Shown here: in pieces, positions 1 through 10,572 of the stretch | Position numbering within the stretch: position 1 is the first letter of the stretch | Layout: each line of letters starts with the position of its first letter | Assembly: GCF_028714775.1 (NCBI RefSeq) | Contig: NZ_JAQTLS010000004.1 | Span: forward strand, 177,497 to 241,496 | DNA length: 64,000 nt | From: Thiothrix sp. | GTDB taxonomy: Bacteria; Pseudomonadota; Gammaproteobacteria; Thiotrichales; Thiotrichaceae | Reading direction: 5' to 3' | The notes under the pieces: model-generated | What the model was told of the DNA's origin: nothing | The model's database searches: none | The model's input: only the letters and a program-made list of their open reading frames with translations | Made by a program: the position numbers and the translations under genes

Positions 1-363
1 CGAAAGTTCATGCTATGGGCGTGAATTCCACAAGTATCGTGATATGCTTCGAGGGTCTTGCGAGGACACTGCTGCTTGTGCCACTACCTGTGGTAACACA
101 TTTTATTTGAAACCGTTACACGGTGCAGTGTAACCTATGCGCCTGACATTATTGTTGTGTTTATTATCTGGTGAATTTATAGGCAAATCTGGCAGATTTG
201 GTGCGTTTGCGTCGGTCATATATTTGAGCGATGTTTAGAAAACGACTTTTGTCATAAATAAAATTCTTGAATCGTCTTGATTTGTGTAAAACTTATTCAG
301 ATAATATTCACGTTTGAGTGTTGTCAAGTAACAGAATTTTGTTCTTGGGTTGAGGGAGTATCA
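1..363. other. Gene-poor left edge and leader of the AT-hook gene
   Basis: An open frame enters from the left edge in frame 2 and stops at TAA 131-133, giving about 43 cysteine-rich codons; it could be the tail of an upstream gene or chance. Bases 134-363 are AT-rich with no convincing gene. The segment ends in a good ribosome-binding site (GAGGGAG, 352-358), which decides the ATG of the next gene. I see no clear sigma-70 or sigma-54 promoter. Confidence 0.35.
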
Positions 364-828
364 ATGAGAACTGAATATGCAACCGGAGCGGCAGGTATGG
401 CGTTTGTCGCCCGGAGTGACGTTGATGAAAAACATACAGGTCAGACCGAGATGCAACCAGATAGCTCTATGAAAAAACGTGGAAGAGGTCGTCCGAAAGG
501 TGCAACATCTAGCACTTTGTCCGATGTACGTGCCCAAGCTGCGGAAGAAAAGCGCAAAATAAGGGATGAATTGGGCGGCAAGCTTGATCAGCTACGTGCC
601 CAGCTTGAAGAACTTGATGCAAAGTCACGCGAGGAAATCCGTGAATTGCAGGAAGCCTTAAGGGTTAGTGAGCAACGCGAGGCATTTTTTCGTGCCGCGT
701 TGGAAGACCGCTTGCAGATTGTCGCCGACCATATTCACAAGAGTTTGGTCGACTGGGCAGATGCAGAGCTGGAAGAGGGGCAGGTCACGCGCCGCAAGCG
801 TGGTCGACCGCGCAAAACCTTCAAGTAG
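364..828 (+). CDS. Small DNA-binding protein with two AT-hooks
   Basis: Encodes about 154 residues. The start at ATG 364 is chosen because GAGGGAG sits five bases upstream; an earlier in-frame TTG at 277 has no such site. An AT-hook core (GRGRPKG) lies at residues 40-46 and a second basic hook (KRGRPRK) is the extreme C-terminus. The middle, about residues 50-125, is charged and heptad-like, so a coiled-coil dimer is likely. The layout of two minor-groove-binding hooks on a coiled coil suggests a nucleoid-associated or architectural factor. I do not recognise a named family, and target genes cannot be inferred. Confidence 0.75.
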   Translation: MRTEYATGAAGMAFVARSDVDEKHTGQTEMQPDSSMKKRGRGRPKGATSSTLSDVRAQAAEEKRKIRDELGGKLDQLRAQLEELDAKSREEIRELQEALRVSEQREAFFRAALEDRLQIVADHIHKSLVDWADAELEEGQVTRRKRGRPRKTFK

Positions 829-835
829 CCTGTGG

Positions 836-2344
<1,509 letters not shown>

Positions 2345-2348
<4 letters not shown>

Positions 2349-2746
2349 TTGTCGTACCACTTGTGGTAAGCGCGGCGTCTGCCTGCGCGTTGGATAATCA
2401 CGCCGACGATACGGTTCATGCCGCTGATTTCCATCGCTTCGTAAGCTTCATTGAGAGCAACGAGGATGTATTTGCCGTCGATGATGCGTAACTGGCGGAA
2501 AATGTATTCGTCTTTGTCGTCGATGGCGAATACATACGCGCCGTCACGCACAATGCCGGTCGGGTCGATGATGATGATGCAACCTTTGGCGAATTCCGGT
2601 TCCATGCTGTCGTCAATGACTTGCAGGGCATAGGGTTCGTTTTCGGAACAATTGCCTTCGGAACTCATGTTGTGCTTGAAGTCGGGCTGGGCAGCAGCAT
2701 TCAGGCTTTGCTTGAAGGTTTCAACGTTGATGCGGGTTTCGGACAT
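2345..2746 (-). CDS. Stand-alone S24 (LexA-like) peptidase-domain protein
   Basis: About 133 residues made almost wholly of an S24/LexA C-terminal domain, with no helix-turn-helix. The Ser box is intact (DDSMEPEF, then the GCIIIIDP strand). At the position of the catalytic Lys (LexA V-K-R-L) the sequence reads F-R-Q-L, so the Ser-Lys dyad is incomplete. ATG 2746 is one base past the cysG stop, so this start is chosen over an in-frame methionine inside cysG. Without a DNA-binding domain it is not a classical repressor; it may be a scaffold or a degenerate peptidase. Confidence 0.75.
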
Positions 2747-2747
2747 C

Positions 2748-4178
2748 TTATGCCTCCACGGGGGTGTTGCGGCTGAATTCGCTGGCAATGACGTGGCGTT
2801 GCGGTTCATACCAATGCAATTTTTCATGCAAGTTGACGACTTCGCCGACGATGGTCAGGGTGGGGGCGCGTACCCCGCTGTCTTTCACCAGTTGCGGCAA
2901 GGTGGCGACCGTGCCGATGTGGACGCGCTGGTTGCGGGTTGTGCCTTGTTCGACCAGAGCCGCAGGGGTGTCGCCGGAACGCCCAAATTCCTGCAATTTT
3001 TGGCTGATGACTTCGATACCCGTTAGCCCCATGTAGAACACGACCGTTTGGTTCGGCTGGGAAAGTTGCGCCCAGTTGAGGTCAATCGTGCCGTCTTTCA
3101 AATGCCCGGTGGCGAAGGTGCAAGATTGCGCATAATCGCGGTGGGTGAGCGGAATTCCGGCGTAGGAAGAACAGCCAGAAGCAGCAGTAATGCCCGGTAC
3201 GACTTGGAACGGCACGCCGTTTTCCGCCAGCGTTTCGATTTCTTCGCCACCACGCCCGAAAATGAACGGGTCGCCGCCTTTGAGGCGCAACACACGTTTG
3301 CCTTGCTTGGCGAGTTCCACCAGCAAGTCGTTGATTTGCTCTTGAGGCACGGCGTGGTTGGCTTTTTCTTTACCGACGTAAATGCGTTCGGCGTTTTGGT
3401 TTGCCATGTCCAAAATCGACTTGGAAACGAGGCGGTCATAGACCATTACGTCGGCTTGTTGCATCAGACGCAGCGCTTTGAAAGTGAGTAAGTCCGGGTC
3501 GCCGGGGCCTGCACCGACCAAATACACTTCGCCCATGGTTTGTCCGTTGGGGTAATTGCTGAGCATTTCTTCCAGCAAGCGGCGTGCATCATTCAAATGT
3601 CCAGCGTAAACCAGTTCGGCGAACGTGCCTTTGAGCGCTTGTTCCCAGAAACCTTTGCGCTGTTCTTCGGGCAGGCGGGCTTTCACGATGTCGCGGTATT
3701 CTTCGGTGATGCCTGCGAGTTCGCCGCATTGCGAGGAAATCATCGTTTCCAAGCGCATCCGCAGTTGCCGCGCCAAAACAGGCGATGCGCCGCCGGTGGA
3801 CACCGCCACGATCACGGGCGAGCGGTCAACCACGGAGGGCACGATGAAACTGCACAGTGATTGGTCATCGACCACATTCACCGGGATATTGCGGGCATTG
3901 GCAAGGCTGGCGACATGCGCATTCACGCTCGCGTCATTGGTGGCGGCAATGATGAGGAATTGGCCTTCAATGTCGCCATCTTCAAATGCCCGCGCATGGT
4001 GTTGGACGTTCTGCCCACTGATAGTGATGTCCATTTCTGCTGTGATGTGCGGGGCAACCAGTGTCACGCTAGCGCCCGCTTTGAGCAGGCTGTCGACCTT
4101 GCGTTCGGCTACTTTTCCACCGCCGATTACGAGGCAATGGCGGTTGTGGAGGTCGAGAAAGACAGGAAAACGATCCAT
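2748..4178 (-). CDS. cysG: Siroheme synthase (trifunctional CysG)
   Basis: A 476-residue fusion. The N-terminal half has an NAD-binding motif ([11 protein letters not shown], about 17-27) and does the precorrin-2 dehydrogenase and sirohydrochlorin ferrochelatase steps. The C-terminal half is uroporphyrinogen-III C-methyltransferase, starting with [15 protein letters not shown] near residue 218 and followed by [15 protein letters not shown] and [10 protein letters not shown]. The product, siroheme, is needed by assimilatory sulfite reductase and by reverse-acting DsrAB in sulfur oxidisers. Its neighbours (two unknowns and dsrS) point to the second use. Confidence 0.97.
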   Translation of the reverse strand: MDRFPVFLDLHNRHCLVIGGGKVAERKVDSLLKAGASVTLVAPHITAEMDITISGQNVQHHARAFEDGDIEGQFLIIAATNDASVNAHVASLANARNIPVNVVDDQSLCSFIVPSVVDRSPVIVAVSTGGASPVLARQLRMRLETMISSQCGELAGITEEYRDIVKARLPEEQRKGFWEQALKGTFAELVYAGHLNDARRLLEEMLSNYPNGQTMGEVYLVGAGPGDPDLLTFKALRLMQQADVMVYDRLVSKSILDMANQNAERIYVGKEKANHAVPQEQINDLLVELAKQGKRVLRLKGGDPFIFGRGGEEIETLAENGVPFQVVPGITAASGCSSYAGIPLTHRDYAQSCTFATGHLKDGTIDLNWAQLSQPNQTVVFYMGLTGIEVISQKLQEFGRSGDTPAALVEQGTTRNQRVHIGTVATLPQLVKDSGVRAPTLTIVGEVVNLHEKLHWYEPQRHVIASEFSRNTPVEA

Positions 4179-4196
4179 TTATCACCTAAAACTGGG

Positions 4197-4649
4197 TTAT
4201 TTGCCGCGTTTCGGGCGGCTTTCGTAGTGAACAACACCCTTAACGAGTTCGCCATACGGGAAATCGGCAATGTTAACGTATTTTGACAGCCCGATGTTGA
4301 CCAAATCGTAGATGTCTTGCACTGCCTTTGCCCCCGCCAGTGCAGGAAACAGGTGCAGTTGCAGGGCTAATGTGCCGCCTGCTTGCACCTTTAATTCCTT
4401 GTTGTGCGGTAAAGGGCCGTCAATGAAGGTTTCGTGCAGGGCAAAACGGGACTTTTCGCGCAAGGTATTGAGGAAGGCAGTGCAGTTGGCAAGGCTAGTT
4501 TCCACGCGGCAACCAACACCTTCCCGCGTGGCGAGCAGGAAGCGTTCTTGGCGGCTGCAATCGCAGCGGCGGTTGTTGATGGCCTTCTCGAACACGCAAC
4601 GCTTGGCGTTGATTTCACGATAGACCGCGCGGAATTGGTCTTCATCCAT
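4197..4649 (-). CDS. Conserved cysteine-containing protein of the dsrS-cysG neighbourhood
   Basis: A 150-residue soluble protein with cysteines near residues 18, 29, 31, 47 and 56, spaced C-x10-C-x-C-x15-C-x8-C, and the segment PLPHNKELKVQAGG in the middle. The cysteine pattern could hold a metal or Fe-S cluster, but this is inference. I do not know a function. It lies between a small unknown gene and cysG, in one apparent minus-strand operon with dsrS, so a part in Dsr-type sulfur metabolism is plausible. Confidence 0.75.
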   Translation of the reverse strand: MDEDQFRAVYREINAKRCVFEKAINNRRCDCSRQERFLLATREGVGCRVETSLANCTAFLNTLREKSRFALHETFIDGPLPHNKELKVQAGGTLALQLHLFPALAGAKAVQDIYDLVNIGLSKYVNIADFPYGELVKGVVHYESRPKRGK

Positions 4650-4661
4650 ACGTGGGGCAGC

Positions 4662-4898
4662 TTACTTTTCCCATTCCATCAGGATGGGTTTTTCGCGGGT
4701 TTCGTGCAGGTTTTCTTCCGCTTCCAATTGGTTGGCAGCGAATACCAGTTTAACGATGGCTTTGTCACCCGGCTCCAGTTGCGCCCGCAGGCTGCGGGAT
4801 AGGTCGCGGGCTTCCTTGTAGGTTTCGCACGCTTGCTGCATGTCCAGATTTTTGATCATCGGGTTGGGTTGGGTAATTTTGAAGACGTAGTAGGGCAT
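4662..4898 (-). CDS. Small conserved hypothetical protein next to dsrS
   Basis: Encodes 78 residues with no signal peptide, starting MPYYVFKI and carrying a YKEARDLSRSLRAQL helix and an FAANQLEAEENL segment. I recall similar small proteins next to dsrS in other sulfur oxidisers, but know of no described function. It starts 9 bases after the dsrS stop and 12 bases before the next gene, so the set is probably one transcript. Confidence 0.75.
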   Translation of the reverse strand: MPYYVFKITQPNPMIKNLDMQQACETYKEARDLSRSLRAQLEPGDKAIVKLVFAANQLEAEENLHETREKPILMEWEK

Positions 4899-4907
4899 GG
4901 TGTCTAC

Positions 4908-6035
4908 CTATTGCAATAAAAGTTTTGCGAGTGCCAGCAAGGGGTCAGTGATGGGGGCGAGGCGCTTGCGCATCACCGAGCCGACTGAATCATTGCCGCC
5001 GAAAAACGGGATGAGGGAATCTTCCCCAACCTGTGCCAATATCAGCATGGCCTTAAATAGGGGCAAAGTGGCAGCATTCAAGTTATCCACTACCGCTTTC
5101 AGGTCGGGTGGTGCATCGTTGCTGCAATATTCCTCTGCCCGCTGCAAAGCCGTGCTGATTTCGCGTACACCCCGGTATTCGGGGAAGGGTAAGGCGAAGT
5201 GTGCGCCAATCGCAATGAATAGGGAAATCACCACATCTTGGTCGACGGGTTTTTCCAGCGCCAATTGTAGGGCTTTGAGCCAGTTTTGCCCGTGGCTGTC
5301 GAGCAATTCGCAGAAAGCACGGGCATAAGGGTTACTAGATGCATCCAATGCTGCCAGTTGTTGGCTGATTTCTGCGTGGTGTCGGTTGGGTTTTGCAGGT
5401 AACGGGATATAAGCCGGATCAGCATAGAGGAAACCGACGTAAAACGGGTTTTTGCGTTTGGCGCGGTTCCAGAGTTTTTCACGCTCTTCGGGCGGGATCA
5501 GTTCACCTTGCAGGCACAGGCGCACGCTGTCGACCACATCGAGTTGCACTTCCTCGAAGGGGAGGAATTCGAGCAGGTAAGCGGCGAGTTCCTTACCTAA
5601 TGCTCCCGCTACCACGTCCGGTTTTTCCAGCAAACGGCGGGCATTGTGGGCGCTGGGGCTAGCCCACCATGCGCGGCGGCCTATTTCGTGAGAAAGCGAG
5701 GGGGCGTGGACGACGGCGACTACGGCTTCGGGTTCTCCCAGTAACAGCATTTGTTCGAGGTTATTGCGGGTATGCCCCATGCGCGTCCAGCGTTGCAGGA
5801 ACATCGGGTAGCCGCCGGGCGAGCCGGTGATTTTCATCGACAATAATTCGCGTACCCAGCGCAGGTATTGTTCGTCGCGGGTGGTGGGGTTGAGGCGTAC
5901 CTTGGCTTCACCTTTTTCCGTCAGGGCGTGGACGGTCATGGTCGACTCGTTAATGCGGATTGCCTGCAAAGGTTGCGCAAGTAAGACATTGAGCCGCAGG
6001 TTGTCTTCGTTGGAAAGCTGCAAGGTGTGTACCAT
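4908..6035 (-). CDS. dsrS: DsrS-like cytoplasmic protein of sulfur oxidation
   Basis: About 375 residues, soluble. It resembles DsrS, the last product of the Allochromatium vinosum dsr operon, in the opening LSNEDNLRLNVLLA, the GSPGGYPMFLQRWTRMG segment and LLLGEPEAVVAVVHAPSL. DsrS is needed for full sulfur-globule oxidation but has no assigned biochemical activity. ATG 6035 is chosen because the family begins near this point; an in-frame TTG at 6080 would add 15 residues. The link to cysG fits a siroheme-dependent DsrAB pathway encoded elsewhere in the genome. The assignment is from memory of the family, not from a search. Confidence 0.7.
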   Translation of the reverse strand: MVHTLQLSNEDNLRLNVLLAQPLQAIRINESTMTVHALTEKGEAKVRLNPTTRDEQYLRWVRELLSMKITGSPGGYPMFLQRWTRMGHTRNNLEQMLLLGEPEAVVAVVHAPSLSHEIGRRAWWASPSAHNARRLLEKPDVVAGALGKELAAYLLEFLPFEEVQLDVVDSVRLCLQGELIPPEEREKLWNRAKRKNPFYVGFLYADPAYIPLPAKPNRHHAEISQQLAALDASSNPYARAFCELLDSHGQNWLKALQLALEKPVDQDVVISLFIAIGAHFALPFPEYRGVREISTALQRAEEYCSNDAPPDLKAVVDNLNAATLPLFKAMLILAQVGEDSLIPFFGGNDSVGSVMRKRLAPITDPLLALAKLLLQ

Positions 6036-6130
6036 TTCCCCAGATAATGACTCAAGATTATCGGAGGATGGGAGTCGCAAGCCAATAACCCTGTTGTGGT
6101 AGGCGACCTAAACGAATGTCGTGGCCTTTC

Positions 6131-6520
6131 CTACCCCAGCCGCTTGATCAGCTTCTGGATGTCTTTATCGAATGATTGGATGCTACTGCCTTCTTGCTGG
6201 GAGCGGGTGAACAGCAGTGCATCCACAATATCAACATTGTGTGCGGCGAAAATCTCCAATGCCTGAATATAGTGGTCATACTGCGGTTGATACAGGCCAG
6301 CATAACTCAATACTGCGCTGAGTTTGTCGGCAATCAGCGGGCGCGGGATTTCATACACTTTCAGCAGCACATACACACACTCAATCAGTACGCCTTCGGT
6401 GATCGTGCCTTGGGTTTCGCCCTGTTGGAGCGGCTCAAGGATGGTGCAAGCGCGTTGGTACAGTGCCTCATTGTCTGCCAGTAAATACCGCAGGATGACA
6501 TTGGTATCAATGAGTTGCAT
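6131..6520 (-). CDS. vapC: PIN-domain toxin, VapC-like
   Basis: A 129-residue PIN-domain ribonuclease. It opens with the first acidic motif (IDTNVILRYLL), then has a central Glu (TEGVLIECVYVL) and the third motif (VDIVDALLF) with a further Asp in SFDKDI. VapC toxins cleave RNA, often initiator tRNA. ATG 6520 is preferred over a start seven codons upstream because it begins the PIN strand and lies inside the end of the antitoxin gene, a 14-base overlap typical of coupled toxin-antitoxin pairs. Confidence 0.9.
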   Translation of the reverse strand: MQLIDTNVILRYLLADNEALYQRACTILEPLQQGETQGTITEGVLIECVYVLLKVYEIPRPLIADKLSAVLSYAGLYQPQYDHYIQALEIFAAHNVDIVDALLFTRSQQEGSSIQSFDKDIQKLIKRLG

Positions 6521-6752
6521 ATTGCTCCCCAATAACGGCACTCCAAGCCATATCGGTTTCTTTCTCTACGTCCACGTTAGGCTTGACATAGTCCCGCAAG
6601 CTGCCCGCGACCGATTTAACTGGCTCAATGCGTACCTGCCCATTGACCAAGATCAGGCGGATGCGCTCGCTGCCCAATGCCTGCCGGATGTACTTGGGTA
6701 GGGTGATTTGTCCTTTGGCGGAAATTTTTAGGGTGTGCTGTTGTGCAAGCAT
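6507..6752 (-). CDS. vapB: AbrB/SpoVT-type antitoxin, VapB-like
   Basis: An 81-residue antitoxin with a swapped-hairpin AbrB domain: KISAKGQITLPKYIRQALG and then the RIRLILVNGQVRIEPV strands. The acidic C-terminal tail (about residues 50-81) should wrap the PIN toxin. VapB normally represses its own promoter together with VapC. It is upstream of and overlaps vapC. Confidence 0.9.
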   Translation of the reverse strand: MLAQQHTLKISAKGQITLPKYIRQALGSERIRLILVNGQVRIEPVKSVAGSLRDYVKPNVDVEKETDMAWSAVIGEQYATH

Positions 6753-6870
6753 GATTCCTTACCTCCGTAAGATAGTTGGAATCATTGTTGCATGGTAGGA
6801 ATTGAATGGGCAAGTACCGCTTTTCCTGCCCATCCTTTCATCCTGAACATCCCAGTTCAAAACATTCCTG

Positions 6871-8631
6871 CTACGCCTGACTGCACTCCTTAAAAATCCG
6901 TGCCGTACACGTTGCACACGTTGACCTATCCAACTTCTGGTAAATCGCGTGGATCGCCGCCGCTTTGGACTGGAAGATATTCCGCGCCCCGTCTCGGTCG
7001 AAGCATTCACAGGCTTCCAGCGCATCCCACAAGCCTTCCTTGACGTTGATCAGGTACAAGTTGCCACCGCGCAGTTGGCGGGTGACTGCCTCTTTGAATA
7101 AGGCGTGGCTACCTTGCAAGTCGGCGAAATTGATACCGTCGCAGATGATGGCGAGGTGTTTTTGCTGTGGGGATTCGGCGCGTATTTTGCCAAACTTTTC
7201 TTCCAAATGGCTGACTGAGCCAAAGAATAGCGAGCCGTCAATGCGCAGGAAACGCAGTTGCGGGCATTGGGTCAGGCTGGTTTCGCTGGAAAACGCCCGG
7301 TTGGGCAAGTTCTTGTCTGGTGTACGGGTTATGATCTGTGGCTTCGAGACTTTTTCCAGATACAACACCAGCGACAACATCACCCCGAGGAAAATGGCGA
7401 ATTCAAGGTCAAGGAATAGTGCCCCAAAGAAGGTGACTGCCAGCACCACGGTTTCGCGGCGGGAAAACTGGATGATTTCCCGGATTTCGTGCCAGTCAAT
7501 TAGCCCCCACGATACCAAAAACAATACGCCCGCCATCGCTGCTTTGGGTAAGTAAGCCGCATACGGTGCAACCAACACCACGACGAACATCAGCAACAAC
7601 CCGGCAAGTACTGCGGCTATCGGGGTTCGCGCTCCGGCTTCGTAATTGACGCCCGTGCGGTTGAATGAGCCAGTCGAAACGTAGCCGGAAAAAAACGCCC
7701 CAGCGAGGTTGGACAAGCCCTGCCCAATGAATTCTTGATTGCCATTGATGCTGTAACCACCGCGTGTTGCCATTGCCCGCCCGATGGAAACGGCCTCCGT
7801 CAAGGCAAACAATGTCACAGCTAACGCCGCAGGAGCCAGCATCTTAATGTTTTCCAGCGTCAATGAGGGTGCGGATAATGGTGGGAAAGAATCTGGCAAT
7901 GCCCCAACTGTGGCGATATGGGTAACAGCAACACCTAGCCATGCATTCAGTGCCACGCTCAATAAACTGCCGACCAAAATGGCGATGACCATGTAGGGCA
8001 AGCGTTTCAGCCAGATTTTTGCCGCAATCCCAGAAAATAGGGTTGCCGAAGCAATCAGCACTGCATACAGGTTGACGCCATCCAGATGTTGGCTGAAACG
8101 CAGTAACAGGTCGGTCAGATGCCCGCCGTTGTCCATTTCCACGCCGAAAAAGTGCTTCAACTGTTTGGCAGCAATCAGGATTGCAGCCCCGGCAGTAAAG
8201 CCGACTACCACCGAATGGGAAATAAAGTTGACCAGTGCGCCCATCCGGGCTAGCCCCAACGCCAATTCCAATACCCCGACCATGAAGGTTAAGGTTAATG
8301 CCAGTGTCACATAATCCGCTGACCCCGGTGTGGCGTGAATGGAAAGGGCAGAAAACAACACCACCGAAGCAGCAGTGGTTGGCCCTGAAACCAGATGGCG
8401 CGAAGAGCCGAACAGTGCTGCAACGATAGCGGGGATCATGCCTGCGTACAGGCCGTATTGCGGTGGCATTCCGGCGATGGTGGCAAAAGCCACGCCTTGC
8501 GGCAGCACTACAATCGCGCCCGTCAGGCCAGCGATCAGGTCAGCCCGCAGGTCACGCCCATTGACGCTGGGTAGCCAGTTCAGGAATGGCAACAGCCACC
8601 CCCACGGAGAAGGAATTACTTGGGTATTCAT
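6871..8631 (-). CDS. SulP-family anion permease with STAS domain
   Basis: A 586-residue SLC26/SulP transporter. Hydrophobic segments fill about residues 10-425, with the family signature GLTGAIVVLPQGVAFA early and FGSSRHLVSGPTTAASVV just after. The cytoplasmic C-terminal STAS domain spans about 450-560 (FLRIDGSLFFGSVSHLEEKF). The protein ends in a cysteine cluster (CATCTARIFKEC). SulP proteins carry sulfate, bicarbonate, chloride or dicarboxylates; the substrate cannot be read from sequence. Sulfate export or bicarbonate uptake would both suit an autotrophic sulfur oxidiser. Confidence 0.92.
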   Translation of the reverse strand: MNTQVIPSPWGWLLPFLNWLPSVNGRDLRADLIAGLTGAIVVLPQGVAFATIAGMPPQYGLYAGMIPAIVAALFGSSRHLVSGPTTAASVVLFSALSIHATPGSADYVTLALTLTFMVGVLELALGLARMGALVNFISHSVVVGFTAGAAILIAAKQLKHFFGVEMDNGGHLTDLLLRFSQHLDGVNLYAVLIASATLFSGIAAKIWLKRLPYMVIAILVGSLLSVALNAWLGVAVTHIATVGALPDSFPPLSAPSLTLENIKMLAPAALAVTLFALTEAVSIGRAMATRGGYSINGNQEFIGQGLSNLAGAFFSGYVSTGSFNRTGVNYEAGARTPIAAVLAGLLLMFVVVLVAPYAAYLPKAAMAGVLFLVSWGLIDWHEIREIIQFSRRETVVLAVTFFGALFLDLEFAIFLGVMLSLVLYLEKVSKPQIITRTPDKNLPNRAFSSETSLTQCPQLRFLRIDGSLFFGSVSHLEEKFGKIRAESPQQKHLAIICDGINFADLQGSHALFKEAVTRQLRGGNLYLINVKEGLWDALEACECFDRDGARNIFQSKAAAIHAIYQKLDRSTCATCTARIFKECSQA

Positions 8632-8650
8632 TGAATTAAGCCGTGTTGTT

Positions 8651-8851
8651 TTATTTGGTGGTAAGGGTCATGTGAGGGGCAGGGGAAATAACCGCAGGTG
8701 GCGGTGGAGGTTGCAGGCGTTTTTCCTGCTCGATCTTAGCCAGTACCCGTTGCAGGTTGGCTTTTTTGTCGTCATCGCTCAGGTAATCGCCTTCGTATTG
8801 CATGGCTAACCCGTTGAGAATGCGTTTTAGGGCTTCGGATAAGGTGTGCAT
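8651..8851 (-). CDS. Small hypothetical protein upstream of the SulP gene
   Basis: Encodes 66 residues: an acidic helix to about residue 45 (ALKRILNGLAMQYEGDYLSDDD) and a proline-rich tail (PPPPPAV). A GGAG lies eight bases before its ATG. It ends 19 bases before the SulP start and is probably co-transcribed with it. No function is recognised. Confidence 0.6.
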   Translation of the reverse strand: MHTLSEALKRILNGLAMQYEGDYLSDDDKKANLQRVLAKIEQEKRLQPPPPPAVISPAPHMTLTTK

Positions 8852-9105
8852 GATTGCTCCAGATAATCGTTATGTTCACAACCTCCAATGCAAGCCCTGT
8901 GCCAGTATTTTCCTTGAATTTAACCTATTGTTTAAATTGGTAATAATGGTGTTTTGCCAAAGCGTGACGGAATGTCCAAATGTTGCAGCCTGCAACAGCA
9001 TTTTATCTGCTTACGCCAAGTCATTGCTTTGATTGGGATTGCTTTCCCCGTGCTAAGCTGTTACAAAATGAAACGCACTGTTGCAAGCTGAAATAGCCCG
9101 ATTCC

Positions 9106-10572
9106 ATGAGCAGCCTCCACCGTAAAATTACCCTCGCTTTCGTTGCCCTCGCTGTTTTGATGGCGGTATTGGCGGCGTTTGCCTTCTTGGATTTGCTGTT
9201 TCTGGAATACAGGGTAGAGCAAGGTATGACAGTGACCAACCTTGAAGCGACGGTTCAAGACATGCGCCGCGAAGAAAAAAACCTGTTCCTGTACCATGAC
9301 GCCACCGCAGGGCGTGATGCCGACAAGCTGGCAGCACAAGCCCTGCATTGGTTGGACGATGCGCCGGAAGCATTGTTAGCGGTGGGCAACCCGACACAAA
9401 TCCGCCAATTGCATACCCTCCTGCAAGATTACCGCGCCTTATTGTCCAAGTATCGGCAGCAAATACCCGCTGACAGTACGCTGGAGACCCGTATCCGCGA
9501 CCAAGGCCACGCCGCTTCGCAAATTGCTGAAAGCCTGTTTGTGAATGAACGCCAGTCCTTAAAACAAGCGATTGCCAATGCAAAATGGGCGCAAGCTATC
9601 GGCGTGGCGGTGCTGGCGGTGTTGTTGCTGGGGGTAGGGCGCCTGCTGGCTCGTTCGGTCGTTGCCCCGATGAAACGCCTGATTGAAGACCTCAATCCTA
9701 TCGCTGAAGGGCGCTTTGACCGTTTGGAACTTACCTCCCGCAATACTGAAATGACCACCTTGCGCAGCGCTTTCAACCGCATGTTGGACGAACTCGAAGC
9801 CCGCCGCCGCCGCCTGATCCAGTCCGAAAAGCTCGCTGCCCTCGGCGTCCTCGTCTCCGGCGTTGCCCATGAACTCAACAATCCGCTATCGAACATTTCC
9901 TCTTCCTGTCAATTATTGCTGGAAGAACTCGACACCGCCGACCACGACACCCTGCGTGATTGGGCGAGCACCATCGACAGCGAAACCGAACGCGCCCGCC
10001 GCATCGTTGACGCCTTGCTGGATTTCGGTCGCCGCCAAGAACCGCGCTTTGAAGCCATCAACCTCGCTGATTTGATGGAACGCACCCTGTTGCTGTTACG
10101 CGGGCAATTGCGCAAGGGCGGGGTAACGGTGGAAAACCACATCCCGCTCGACCTTGGCCTGCAAGCCGACCCGCAGCGCTTGCAACAAGTGTTCATCAAC
10201 CTGTTGCGTAACGCGGCGGAGGGCGGGGAAAACCTCACCATTCACATCCACGCCAATTCATGCAGCCTGTCGGGTTCGCCATTCCCACCCGGTGCGACGG
10301 TGGTCGGCGAACTCGGTTGCCAGTTACGTAATTCGCAGCCAATGATCGAAATCAGCATTAGCGACAACGGTTCCGGTATTCCGCCCGACAAGCTGCCGCG
10401 TGTATTCGAGCCGTTTTACACCACCCGTTCCCCCGGTCATGGCATGGGCTTGGGGCTTTATATCGTGCAAGAAATTGTGCAGGAACACGACGGTTGCATC
10501 GCCATCGCCAGCGAATTGGGGCAGGGAACCCGCGTGGTGATACGCTTGCCCTGTGGAGGAAAACACCCATGA
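9106..10572 (+). CDS. Membrane histidine kinase (HAMP, HisKA, HATPase)
   Basis: A 488-residue sensor kinase. Transmembrane helices at about 8-30 and 160-183 enclose a helical periplasmic sensor of about 130 residues. A HAMP segment follows (VVAPMKRLIEDL), then HisKA with phospho-acceptor H255 in VAHELNNPLSN, then the HATPase with N-box (FINLLRNAAEGG) and G-box (GHGMGLGLYIVQEIV). Its stop overlaps the start of the sigma-54 regulator (ATGA), so the pair is a coupled two-component system of the NtrB/NtrC or ZraS/ZraR kind. The signal is unknown. Confidence 0.93.
   Translation: MSSLHRKITLAFVALAVLMAVLAAFAFLDLLFLEYRVEQGMTVTNLEATVQDMRREEKNLFLYHDATAGRDADKLAAQALHWLDDAPEALLAVGNPTQIRQLHTLLQDYRALLSKYRQQIPADSTLETRIRDQGHAASQIAESLFVNERQSLKQAIANAKWAQAIGVAVLAVLLLGVGRLLARSVVAPMKRLIEDLNPIAEGRFDRLELTSRNTEMTTLRSAFNRMLDELEARRRRLIQSEKLAALGVLVSGVAHELNNPLSNISSSCQLLLEELDTADHDTLRDWASTIDSETERARRIVDALLDFGRRQEPRFEAINLADLMERTLLLLRGQLRKGGVTVENHIPLDLGLQADPQRLQQVFINLLRNAAEGGENLTIHIHANSCSLSGSPFPPGATVVGELGCQLRNSQPMIEISISDNGSGIPPDKLPRVFEPFYTTRSPGHGMGLGLYIVQEIVQEHDGCIAIASELGQGTRVVIRLPCGGKHP

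Noticed and set aside
277..363. N-terminal extension of the AT-hook protein from TTG 277
   Set aside because: No ribosome-binding site at the TTG, while ATG 364 has a strong one.
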